Positions 22,120-34,300 of a stretch of DNA of 64,000 nt are shown here, piece after piece. The DNA comes from Corella eumyota. Its lineage: Eukaryota; Chordata; Ascidiacea; Phlebobranchia; Corellidae. Numbering within the stretch: position 1 is the stretch's first letter; each line of letters begins with the position of its first letter. The stretch spans positions 4,030,001 through 4,094,000 of the forward strand of contig OY720099.1 of the NCBI GenBank assembly GCA_963082875.1. Direction: 5' to 3'. A program made the translations under genes and the position numbers. The notes below the pieces were generated by a model that saw only the letters and a list, made by a program, of their open reading frames with translations, searched no databases and had not been told where the DNA came from.

Positions 22120-25100
22120 CGAAAGATTTGGTAAAAAGTAAAATTATAACAAAAAAAATTAGATTTTTTGGTAAACAGCAAAAATTGTGGTAAAAACGTA
22201 CTATCAAATTTTTTTCTTTTTTAAAAAAATTTTTGTGAGTTTTGGGTTTGAAACCAGCCAAAGGCAAAATAAAAAAAAAAATTTTTGGCAAATATTTTAT
22301 TTATTTGCATGCATGTGCTTGCATAAATATGCTTAAAATTAGTACAATTCTATTTTATTGCAATTTTTGTTTTTTGTCGAAAAAAAATTGTCTTTCTATT
22401 TAAAAAGTGTTGGTAATATTAAATTTATATAGATTAATGCCTCAGAGTTTAATATGCAAATTTGAACCACCAGATTCTGATAAATTTTTGACCTTTAAAT
22501 ATTAATTAAGGCTTGGCGAGGCTTAGTGGGAAATTTATTAAAATCAGATTTTTCTGCGTTGATATCTAAGTTGTAAAAGGTGAAAAAGTTCTATTAATTT
22601 TTAAATCAGGTTTTACGTTACCATTTTATTAAAGGGTAATTATGTTAAAAAATGTTTGAAAGGAATTAAAATTAAATATGGTTAGAAAACCTTTTTTTGT
22701 TAATCAAGATTTTAACAGTGTACCGAGTATATGTGTAATGGCATAAAAAACGCTATCACATTCTTTAAAAAAAATTTCAAAACTTTTGCTGTAAGTATTT
22801 TAAAAATTTGCTTAATTAAAGAAATTTTGAATTTAAATAGTTCATAACAGGTGACAAGTTTAGGCGAAAATTTATTAAAAACTAATAAGTAGATTTCTTT
22901 TTACAATTTTACGCAATAGTAGTTGTATTATAGCAAAAAAATGTTTGGAGTAACGGTTTAAGCATGTATGGAATTTAACAACATAGCGTAGCCCCCAAGC
23001 AATTTATATTTAAACTCCTTATGTTTATTTTTGGATTATGATTACTATTATTCAAAAAATTAAGATTTTGAAAGGAGTAAGAAATTTAGAGAGAATCGTA
23101 AACCAATGAGACGTGAGAACCGTAAAAGTAACAAGAACATTTTGTTTTGAATTTTTGGAATGGAATTTGGAATAAGTGATCAATGTTATAGTTATGGTAT
23201 TTTGGGTATAGGATTAGAGTTTATAAATATATTTTAAGAACCACTACACTAATTATAAAATAAGGCAAGGACTGTAAAGGAAGTAAGCAAATTTGTGACT
23301 CGCAAAGTAAAGGATTCTTATTCATTTTTTTACCCGCCCTAATATGTGGTCTCATCATGACTAATTCTTAATAAACCATATTCCTATTCCCCCGCTTTAA
23401 ATTAGAATTTCTTTCAAGTATTTTGCTTTGAATTTCTGAAGTGCGTCTGATTATCACGTCGTCGGCCACTTCCACTTATCAACGCGTAACAGTCGAATCA
23501 TTGTGACGCCGTAGATAGTGATTGACACCTCGGTTTGATTGACAGCTCGCTTTCGAATCATGATGATTTTGCGGATTTCGAGAAATAAATAGAATTTCAA
23601 GGAAAATACGACCGCTAGGTGGTGCATAAAAGTGATTGTTGTTTAAAATTTGCTTTAAAAAAAAGAAAGGGTTTTTACACGAATATTATATTCAACCGTT
23701 TTACTGAAAAGAAAAAAAATATAATTATCTTTTAAAAGTCTTACGAAAATTATACAGACAACTATATTCAACTTATAAAGTAAGGGTGCCTATTATGATA
23801 TTATGGTTAAAATTTTACAGATGCTTCACTTTGTCGCAATTTTTATAAATTTTCGGAATTACCAAACCGCAACTAATACCGATTATTAATAGTTATTATG
23901 TTTGAAGCGACATTTTTTGGTTTTTCAATTTATGGACACATTTTTTTTAAGTCCCTGTGGTAAATAAATTGTGACATTAAAATTTATGATTTGACTACAA
24001 GATGAAAAGGATTTTTGACTTGATAATTGCTTAGTTTAGCAAGCAAATAAGGTGGCATTACATACAAAAGTGCGCCAGTTAAACCTTAATTATATCTGCT
24101 TAAAAAATATGGCGTACGTTATTAAGTTAGGTATATATTGCTTATGATTAAAAAAATTTTAGGTCATTAAAAAAATTATAAATATATATATTTAATTTAA
24201 ATAATGTATTTTGGTTTGAAACAAAAAAAATTGTATATTTCTGTCCCCTAAAATCTTTTTTATGTAAAAATAAATAAATATCGATTAATGGTTATTTTAT
24301 AAATAAGTTACTATTTTAAAGGGGTTTTATTTTTTTTTTAAGATGAAGTATTAAACAGTTTTTAAATTTTATTTTTATTAAATATTAACATGTGTAATCC
24401 CTAATAACATGTTATTTCAATTAAGTTTATTTATTAAATTTATAACAATTTTTTTTTGCTCTAAAATAAAAAAAATTCAATATTTTACCACTAAAAATTT
24501 CCGATTCACTTACATAATAAACCTTATACCAGCACCAGGAACATATTTACATTTAAAAATATACAAAAATACAATGTTTTGTTCAGTAAAGGGTTCGCGT
24601 AAAATTGTGGCAGATTTTTATTAAAAATCCACGCCCTAAAATTACATGTTAATCGAAGCAATCAAGTTAATATAAATATTAGGATTAAATTTAGATATTT
24701 AAGTCGATAAAATTAATTCGGGACCAGAAAAATTTAATAAAAATGTTGTTTGTTTTTTTGAGAAATTTTTAATTTGTTTTCTATTTAAAAATAAACACAA
24801 ATTAATTTTTTTAAATATCTTGGAATTTAAATTAAATTTTTAAATATTTTTTTGAAACATTTAAAAATAAGGTCAATAAATATTAGAAAATTTTTGGAAA
24901 ACTTAATTAAAAATATGCTGACTAATTAAATCATAATAAAATAAACATTTAAAAATTCTAAGAAATCCAAAAACTTGCCGAAAATTAAAAAATATCAGAA
25001 CATTTATTGGTGATAATTAATTCAATTAAAAACTACGTCAAATAAGGTCGAAAAAATTTTTAAAGTAATATTTTAAATGGCGCTGCTGCTTTTTTAAATG

Positions 25101-26629
25101 CGTCGCGTGCGAGTGTTTATATGCTACAATATGTAACCTGATAGCAATATATAAACTACGCTAACTAAAATCGAAAAAAAATTGCCGAATTTTCGCCGAA
25201 ACGAGAACGGAATCTTCGATTCTGACGTCATAGAGAAATGTTCTATTAATCTAGTTCCGGTCAAGAAACTGGCAGTGCGCCAATTTTGTATTTTAGGCAA
25301 TTTGTAAGTGTCTTAAAAATCGTGAATATTATTTTTTGCTAAAAATCGCGCGATTTTTTCTATTTTTTATACAAATTTTTTTCTAGCGTGTTTTTTGCCT
25401 AATTGCCAATTACTTAAGACCTGGAAACGTGACTTAAATTGCTTTGTACACCTTTATTTTAACTAACAAACACCGTGATTTAATATAGAGCACGTATTCT
25501 AGCTGTCTGTGACATTTCCTAGTACTTTTACGCAATTTATTTGGCGTTTTAGGCTGAAAATAAAACGACTTAGAAATGGTCTAAAATGGTCGAATTTTGA
25601 CGCAAGAATAAATAAATATTAAAATGATTTTATATTAATAGAAAATGTATGACTTGTGTATTAATAGAAAACGTAAAGTTAAAATTAATTTTTGTTGATA
25701 TTTTTAATTTGGCAAAAGGTCACGCAGAGCATAATATAAAATGTCATGATATATATTCAAAAGTTACAATGTAAAATAAGCTATTTTTTATGATAAGAAT
25801 TTAAAAAATAAAAAAGCAACCTGTTTTTGCGATATAATTTAACACAAAAATTGAATTTTTTTTCCATTTTGAAAAATTTTGGAGACTTTTTTATTTTTTG
25901 AATTTTCTAATACAACCCTACTAGAAATTATTTTCTAAAAAATAAAAAAAATATTTCAACCTTTTTAAATTGAATCTAAGAGCAATCAAAATGTTTTCCT
26001 AGCTCGAGAGAGAATCTCTAAAACAGCGAAGTCATTATAATATCACGGAGCTATTATAAAGTACGAGCTATTTTCGATTCGCTGGCAGTCCTGTTTAGAC
26101 CTTCGCTGGTACAGGTGTTATAATATCGAGAGGACAAATGCATTTGAAAGTTGTTATTAAGGCGTTATTAAGTGCAGTTGAAATTTTATCAAGTGTATAT
26201 TTAGACAGATAGAAAATTGTATTTTTTTTATAAAAAAATTGTGATTTTTTTACGTATTTTATTTATAAAAAATTAGTTCAAATTTTGGGGTTTAAAACTG
26301 GACGAAAATACTTTTAAATAGCAAATTTTTGGGGTTTCGTGATGTTATATATATGTAAGCAAAACAAAATTGACTAAAAATAAAATATTATTTTTTTTTT
26401 TAATTTTGTTTCGTTATTTTTTTTTTTTTTTCTAAGTAAACAACATTAAAAGTTTAATTGTTACTACACGATTTTTGATTGTTACGTCACAATATTTGCA
26501 TTGTTACGTCACCAATTAGTTATCGTAAAAGCAGACGTAATCAGTTTTGTTTTCTTTCTTTTATTTAGAAACTGGCGGCAAGTCGTGTTTTACTGAAGCC
26601 GTAAAAGTTGAAAACAATAAATTTTAAGA

Positions 26630-26812
26630 CGCGCGTTCGTTTGTTACGAACGTTTATCGAAGTTCCTTTATTGTGACGTCATAAGGGCGACGCCAACGTG
26701 ACTGAGCAATCTCGTAGCGCGAAAATTTTAATCGACGACCGGTGCAGCGAGTTTTGTCGATTTTTTTCTTTCCCGAGAAAATAAGAAATTTTTTGCGTTT
26801 TTTCGGAAAAAG
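26630..26812 (+). promoter_or_regulatory. Candidate promoter and 5' leader exon of MMP21
   Basis: A GC-rich patch with TGACGTCA (26674-26681) is followed by sequence ending in tttcggaaaaag and a good donor GTAAGT at 26813. An acceptor ttttttttag lies at about 31180-31189, upstream of the MMP21 ATG, so a leader intron of about 4.4 kb is plausible. Inference from motifs only. Confidence 0.35.
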
Positions 26813-28008
26813 GTAAGTTTTATTTATTCTACTTATTACTTGAGAATATTTATTTTTTCGAAGGGGTGTGTAGGTTTTTATTGCCTTGCTTTTACAAAAA
26901 CGTGTTTAGATACAACCATGAGGCTACAATTTTCTTAGTAAAACTTATTATCCAAATCAGTTCTAAAAAGGAAAATTAGAAAAATCGCCCGAAATAGAAA
27001 ATGATTAAAGTCAGTTTCGACATTAAGTTTCGCGTTAAAAATGCATAAAAATTAGCACGTGCTAAGGTAAAAATAAAACGACCTTAGTGCCTCACATCTG
27101 TTTATGACGTCACAATAAAAAAACAAACACTTCGCGCGGTGACGAAGAAAGGGGGTCACGGTCGTTAGGGGGTGATTTGCAATTTTAAAATTGTCGCTCA
27201 ATGGTAATATTTGTGACAAATATAAGCAATTTTTACCGATTGTTTTTAAGTGTGAAAAAATAGCCTCAAGCACCAGTTTACTAAGAAGTTGTTAGGTCAA
27301 GTTATTTTTTAACTAGAGTCTGAATTTAAATTTAAAAAAAAATTGAAAAAATGTTAAAATTTTTTTTTACAATGATTTAATTTATATTTTGGCCATGGTA
27401 AAATTATGATTAGTTTATAAATCCTTCTGACCATAGAATTGCGACTATTAAACTGCTTTAAAATATAGAAAAGCTTTAGATAAATTTTGAATTTCATTTT
27501 TACAAAAATATTTAAATTTAAAAAAAAATTATTATCGTAAAAAATTTTGACTTTTTTGAAAGAAAAATTGTTTACTTCATCATAAAATTTTTTTCTTACT
27601 TTACAAAATTTTTATTTATCATAAAAAGTCCGTAATTTAATTTAAAATACTTGCAATTATTTTGCTTAGTAACGAAAAATTCAATTTAATTTTATTTGCC
27701 AAAACAAATTCTAATTAGTGCGCATTAAATGCTCGTTAAATTTGCTACAGAAATTTAATGATCAAATTTGCATTAAAATGCGGGTAAAACCGATTTAATT
27801 TAACGTAATTTGGTAACGTTTAAACGGATGCACTATATATGACCTCGCATAATTGAACAATTTTGCGTTCTCAGAAAAAAAAATTAACGAAATAAAATAT
27901 TATCGAATATAGCATCAAATTCAGGACTTTTTAATAAAGTTTGGAAATATATTCTATGCATTTTTATAAGTTTTATATAAACCAATTGGTTAAAATAAAA
28001 TTTAGACA

Positions 28009-28110
28009 ACTATAGGCTTTAAAATTAAGAGTAAGTGACTATAGGCTTTAAAATTAAGAGTAAGTGACTATAGGCTTTAAAATTAAGAGTATGAAACTAT
28101 AGGCTTTAAA
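28009..28110. repeat. 29-bp tandem repeat, about 3.5 copies
   Basis: The unit is about actataggctttaaaattaa plus gagtaagtg. Copies are nearly identical until the last one. The repeats are non-coding. Confidence 0.85.
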
Positions 28111-29503
28111 TTATATCTACACTTTGTCCCCTTTTTTGTGAAAATGTTTGAAATCACATTGATAAATCATACCTAAAACGTGATAGATAATAGACAGTTA
28201 CAAATTGGCTAAAAAGGACAACAAACAATATAAAACTTGTCGAAAAACGCGCCAACTTTTAGGACAGTTCCAACAAAAACGATGAGACTCTTTGCGTAGG
28301 CGTAATTCCACTTCCTTCCCTTTTAAGGCTTCGGAAAAGTTGAATTTTCTCATAAGTTCGTCGTTACCTTAAATTTCACCTAACATTTTTGATTTATTTT
28401 TCGGTTTGTCCTCAATTTAAAAAAAAAAAACGATTTTAATAGCTTAAGCAAAAAATACCCCCAAAAAATTGCAAAAAATTTAATAAGTTTTTTTAAGTAT
28501 TACAAATACAAATACAACTAATAGGTTAATTTTTTTTTGCTTAACATTTTTATAAAAGTACTTCACATTTTTAAATTGTTTTTTTTAATATTTTATTTTA
28601 AAATCAGCAAGTTTTTGATTTACCTTCTGTGACATTTAATGAGTAATATTTATTTTTATGCAATAATAATCCCGTGTTTTTGCGAATTGTAGATTTTGCT
28701 CGCGCTACTTTTTAGTTAAACCATTTTTCGAGATTTTTTTGCCAAAAAACGAAAAAAATTAAGATTAATGTTTTTTTCTAAATTTCGTATGGACTTCTAC
28801 GTCATAGTGATCCGGTGTTTGGCGCTTTCGTGAGTTCGTCTGTGACGTCATAAAAACGTAAATGAAAGTTTTTTGTCGCTGTTTTGTTGGCAAAGTCATT
28901 TTATCAAATCGAATGTCCTTAAAAGCAAAAAAAGGAAAAAAAATAAAAACAAAAAAGGAAAAAATAAATTGTTTTGCAAACTAATTTTTAAACTATTTTT
29001 TTTATTTTTAAGACATTTTTAATTTTATGTCAAAATTGTTTAAAAATTTGCGCTTTTTAGTTATTTTCGATAACATCTATTGTTGACGTGACAATGGCTT
29101 TTTGTGTGACGCAACAATGCCATGTTTACGTTTCCACCATCCTTAAATCCTCAGTTTAATCTGAGCAGAACACGACGAGTCGCGTGCCGACATTTAAATT
29201 TTTATTTTTAAAACTCAATAAAACGAGATGGTTTTAACAACTTCTGTATTTTTTTTGTAAGATTTGGATAAAGATTAAGTTTTCAAATCAGGTTTTAATT
29301 TTTTCTTATCTTTTACTCGTTTTTTTTTAATTCGTTACCAATATGATCACGTGACATATATCGTCATTTATTTTGAACTAGGTTATATTAATATACGATT
29401 TTTTTTAATATATCTAAATATGTTTTTTATCGTGCGATTTTTTTACATTTTTCGCGCCCTTTTTTACCACCCCTCAAATAAGCGCCTATGTACTTACAAC
29501 AGC

Positions 29504-29614
29504 GCGGTCAAAAAAATGCCAAGATCGGGAGAAAAACGCTATTTTGGCCGCAGAACTGGCTCCGTGGTTCCACTATACCGCTCCGGGCTAAATACCGCTG
29601 AAATCTGTGATTGA
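29504..29614 (+). other. Possible short exon of unknown gene
   Basis: A GC-richer island with good codon appearance follows an acceptor-like ttacaacag. It reads KKMPRSGEKRYFGRRTGSVV and then PLYRSGLNTAEICD before a stop. I do not recognise it, and no partner exon was found. It may equally be part of a regulatory island. Confidence 0.2.
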
Positions 29615-31307
29615 TTTTTCGATTTTGTTTAAGCAAGAAGGGTTTTAGCCAAGCACGTTTTTGCTAGGATATTGTGTTTTCAAAATAAGATAAAATTAAG
29701 TATAGATCGATGTGTATTTGGATAAAGAAACTAGAAAATAAAAAAGACTGTTTTTTAATTAGTTTAAAATAAATTCAAATTGCGTAAACATGAGTTTAAA
29801 GTGTCATTTATGGCTGGTGCTGTTTTATTTTTGTATTTTAAATGTGTTTAAATAGTCTATTTTGTCTATTTTCAGTCTATTTTCTCTTTCAGTCTATTTT
29901 CTCTTTTAGGTTTACTAATAAATATTCAAATTACTCTGAATTTATCTAAATTTGTCTTAAATTACAGCTGAATCATTTAAAAAAAACTCAAACTAAAATT
30001 AAATCACAAATTATTTTAGAGTACATGCGATTTTAATAAAACTCGTGACTTCGATTGTAGTAATGACGTCATAAACGATATGTTTGTGACGTCATAACAA
30101 GTAGAACGCGAGTTGTTTATTTACCAGATGAAAGCGATTATTTTCGTCATGAAAATCAGATGAAAGATTTTGATAAATTAATTTGTGACGTCAATAAATT
30201 TAAATTTCCGATTTTTGTTGAGTTCCTACCAGGCCTTTAATTAAACTAGTTTGTTGATTTAAAATCAAATATAAACATCATATTAGTATGCCCTGACTAA
30301 ACTGCTAACAGCAATCAATTTTTATAATAAACACTGGATTATCAACTAATACTGATTGAAATCTGATATCAAAAGTTGGTCTAATTTCATTACTAATATA
30401 AACAATCCGATGTTTTTATAAACAATCTAATAAACAGCCACGAATTAGGACAATGTTTTATTGTTATTATCCATTATGCCTTAATAATCATAATTATAAT
30501 TTACATATGACGTAATAATCAAAAAACAATGACCTCATATGATGTTATAATGTCTGTGTAAATACGTATTACCGTAAGTTTTTTTCTAGTATACATATTA
30601 GTTAAGCTGATTTATTGGCTATATAAGATGATTATTTATTATGTTTTGGTATAAAAAGCTATATACATATATATAAAGGGATAGTTTTTAGTGGTTTCAA
30701 CTTAGTTTAAAGTCTAAAGAACTGTTTTTTTTGCAAGTCAAAAACAACGTTTTCAGTTTTTGACACTTTTTGCCGCAAAGAAATTTTTTTCATTTTTTGG
30801 CAAAAAATGGTGACCAAAATTTTAAGTGTTGAAAAAGGTATCGTGGTCAAATAACAGACAGCATTGCAATTACAGATGTTATAAAACCTCTGTTCACAGT
30901 TTAAAAAGGCCAGGTAGAAAGCAGACAAAGAAGTGTAACGCTGTTTGTTAGCTGGGTAAACACATAAATAATACTTACCAGACACGTTAAAGCGATCGAG
31001 TTTTATAAGTTGGGTTATTAATAGCTTCCAACTTAAAGTTTCAGTTTTAAAAATCACAAAAAGTTTAGAAAAGTAGGAAAATATTGCCCAATTTTTTATA
31101 ATTTGCAGATATATTTTGTATAATATTTTTTTTTAAATTATATTAGTAAAGACAATAATTTTAAATTAATTTTTTTTATTTTTTTTTAGGAAATATTGCT
31201 GCTAATAACAATAATTTCAACAACAAATGACGATTTGCAAATAAGAAGAAAATATTAAGTTGATTTCAAATTTATTTTCGCTGCAAGAACAAACACAAAA
31301 AACAACA

Positions 31308-34300
31308 ATGTTCACGTATTACACAAATAAAAACAATGACGAAAATTCTACAACAAGAAGAACAAACAACAACAAAAACAATAACAAAGACGATTTAAAT
31401 CGAAGAAACAAACAGAAATATATTAGTGACGTCACGGGGTTAAGAGTAGCCTTAATCGCGATTGTCATGTTTCAATTAATTATGACGTCACAATGCGAAA
31501 GAAATCAGAACAGAAGATTTAATTCTAGATTCGAAGTCGCCGACAACCAATTGTTTCAGGTGTTCGACGGGAACCAATCAAATCCCTTTATTTCGGCAAG
31601 GGTAAGTGACAATGTTACCAAAAAAAATTATATTAAAGTTTAATTTTTTTTGTTTTTCTTATTATTTAACTTTTTTAAATGTCAAAATAAAATTGTCGCG
31701 CAAAGACCCAAACGTTAATCTTTAATTAATGCTTACGTGTTTAGTTTTCTAAAACTGTAACTAATCAAAACATGTTGGAATTACGCGTTAAAAAACCTCT
31801 ATCAGACAAATTGGGCTAAGATACAAACGTGCTTACCTAATGCTTATAACATGGCACTCTAATTGCTATTTAAAAATGTTATTAAACGAATAATGGGAAA
31901 ATTTTGCGGCGTTGTATTCTTGGTAAATAATGTGATTCGAGTACACTTACACCACAGTAAATAATTCCCCTAATTAAAACGTGTTATAATTTTGAAATCA
32001 CTAGAAGTTTTATTTTCGATTTAACACGTTATTTTGTATGTAATTGCTATCCATTTTATAATACAAGTACTTTTACCACCCTAGCCTTAATTCTACTTGA
32101 TAAGGTCATTGTTAAACTGTGATTTTAATACGGAAACCAACCTATCGATTATCTTCAAAAAAATGGAATTAATCTTGCGCGAAACGCAGTGAAAATAAGG
32201 TTTTAGGTTTAAATTTCGTCGTCCAGTCGTCTGCATGTACATAATAGCCAACATGAAAGCCATAACAAAATTTGTTGACGTTTAAATCGAAACCTTATAC
32301 TTGAACGTAAACATGCTTCACATTTTTAACTTATTTTAAGTTCATTTCAGTTTTTGTCAAGTTAAACCACTTGTATGAAGTAGTTTTAAAGTGCTGTAAA
32401 CTTACACTTTTACATAATCCTATTAATAAATTGCAGCCATTGTACTGGTCTTAAGTCTTATGCATTTGACATATTTTAAGCATTTAATTCTAAGCTTTAA
32501 AACCATAGAAACAATTACAATTATTTACATACTTTTAAAAACAAAGATTATTTAACCTAATTCAAAAATGCATAATTTAAATTTGCAACCTGACAATTTC
32601 AGGCTGTGAAGTTGACTTCTTTTTTGTAAGAGAACTTTAGAAACTAAAATAAAGTCTCATAAAACACACTGCACTATACCCAATCTTAAAATGTAAAAGA
32701 TATTTTATTGAAACCCATTTTTTTTCTAAAGGAATACCTCGGAAAGTTCGGTTGGGTAGAACCGCCGGTATGGACAGCTGTATCTCCCCGCTTAAACGAA
32801 ACTATCGGTGAAGGAACTATCTGGTCCGGGCCTGATGAACCGATTCAGGTCGAAATTGATTTCACTGACGGCGAAGAAAGTGAATCGGACGACGACTATT
32901 TCGCCAAGGCTGTCATAAATAGGTACGTAGCTTTAAAGTTCGAATACCAATAAAGGCGATATATTTGTTATACGTTACGTTACAGTTTGGCACCTAGTTG
33001 CTTAAAAAGATAGTTAAACAATTTTTTTAATTTTATTTTAATTATTAACAGATTTGATGCCTTGTCAGAGGAGGACTTTGAGAGTGCTCTTCGAAACTTC
33101 CAGGGAGCAAACGGACTCGTAGTCACTGGAGTTTTGGATGAAGAGACTCTTCTAATGATGACACAATTAAGGTAATACAACTTTAACCCAACAAGTAAAC
33201 ACAGTGAAAGATATTTAAATCTAATATTAAATTAAATTTTGGTGTGTAGATGTGGTGTGCCCGATCAAACCGCGGAGCAAAATTTCACCATTGTTTCAAC
33301 CACTCCCTCGCCTACCTCTAACACTACTAACGTGACGTCATCATCGGACGAAGATCTGACGTCATCTGGCGACGGGCCTACTCCCTCAACTCCGACTTTT
33401 AGCCCTAAACTGGTTCGGAAACGCTCGTTGTTGAAGAGTGAATATGGCAAGGAACCCCTATTAGGGGATTACCCGTGGCCCCCGCTGGTTTCTGAGAATT
33501 ATTTAGAATTGTATGAAAGTTTCGGGGGCGAGGTGTTGCAGGGGGCGATCGGAATGAACGAAGATTACATCTCAGAAGCGGAGTCGCCTGATGAAAGCAG
33601 GTGAGGTCGCAGGTTCGATTCTCGATGATCGCCATTTTTCTTGTTTTTTTTTAAAGTGAATTTTACATTGTCAAACGCTAATCTATTTTTAACTTATCTA
33701 TTAGCCACATTATGTAAAAAATGAAGTTACTATATGAGGATTATAGATTTTTATGGTTATCAGATAAAAATACATTCCGCAGCTAATAGCTCTGTAAAAA
33801 GCTTTCCTTAACAAAGGCTCGTTATTTTACAAATTCCAATTTTTTTGTTCGTGGTCAGGTCGCTAACCTAATTACACGGCTTGAAATTGCGTACCGAATT
33901 TAAACAAAGATAAAATCAAGTTTTCGACTAATTAACTCCAAAGCCAAGAAACGTTTCGTTCTGACTCAAAACAATACTCGAAGGGCCGGGCACATTTCTG
34001 TCCAGGTCGTGAGTCTCACCATCATTGTTATGAGCATGCTTTGGTTATACCAGATGGTTAAAGATATCATTTGTAAGACTTTAACAAAGAGGGTTAGGCC
34101 GACACGTTTAGAACGTATTGAACACGCGAATTCCAACTTAATCTCTGCTTGTTCGTTCTATGTTAACCCGATTTGTTCTGGCTTTTGACTTTTTTTTAGA
34201 GGCTTAGTAAAACGCACACCTATCCGTAGTTTTTGTCGCTTTTGAAAATGAGTTTTTGTGTGTGTTAGCGATTTGCATTTTAAAGACTTTATTTTGACAT

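Larger units (their letters stand above)
22120..31189. other. 9-kb non-coding stretch between UROS and MMP21
   Basis: No convincing gene was found on either strand. The stretch is AT-rich with small GC-richer islands around 23440-23560, 25070-25270, 26630-26770, 27100-27170, 28790-28860, 29490-29610 and 30050-30195. Most of these islands hold TGACGTCA palindromes: 25223, 26674, 27105, 28843, 30064, 30087 and 30186. A 29-bp tandem repeat is at 28009-28110. The best reading is the regulatory and leader region of MMP21. No SINE of the local family lies here. Confidence 0.6.

Noticed and set aside
24409-24624. 71-codon frame in the UROS-MMP21 gap
   Set aside because: AT-driven composition, no splice partners, no recognisable product.
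27052-27273. 73-codon minus frame over a CRE-bearing island
   Set aside because: No homologue recognised. The higher GC reflects a probable regulatory island rather than coding.
33605-33630. tRNA-like B-box (ggttcgattctcg) just after MMP21 exon 4
   Set aside because: The T-stem pairs badly and the upstream sequence is coding exon with no tRNA fold.
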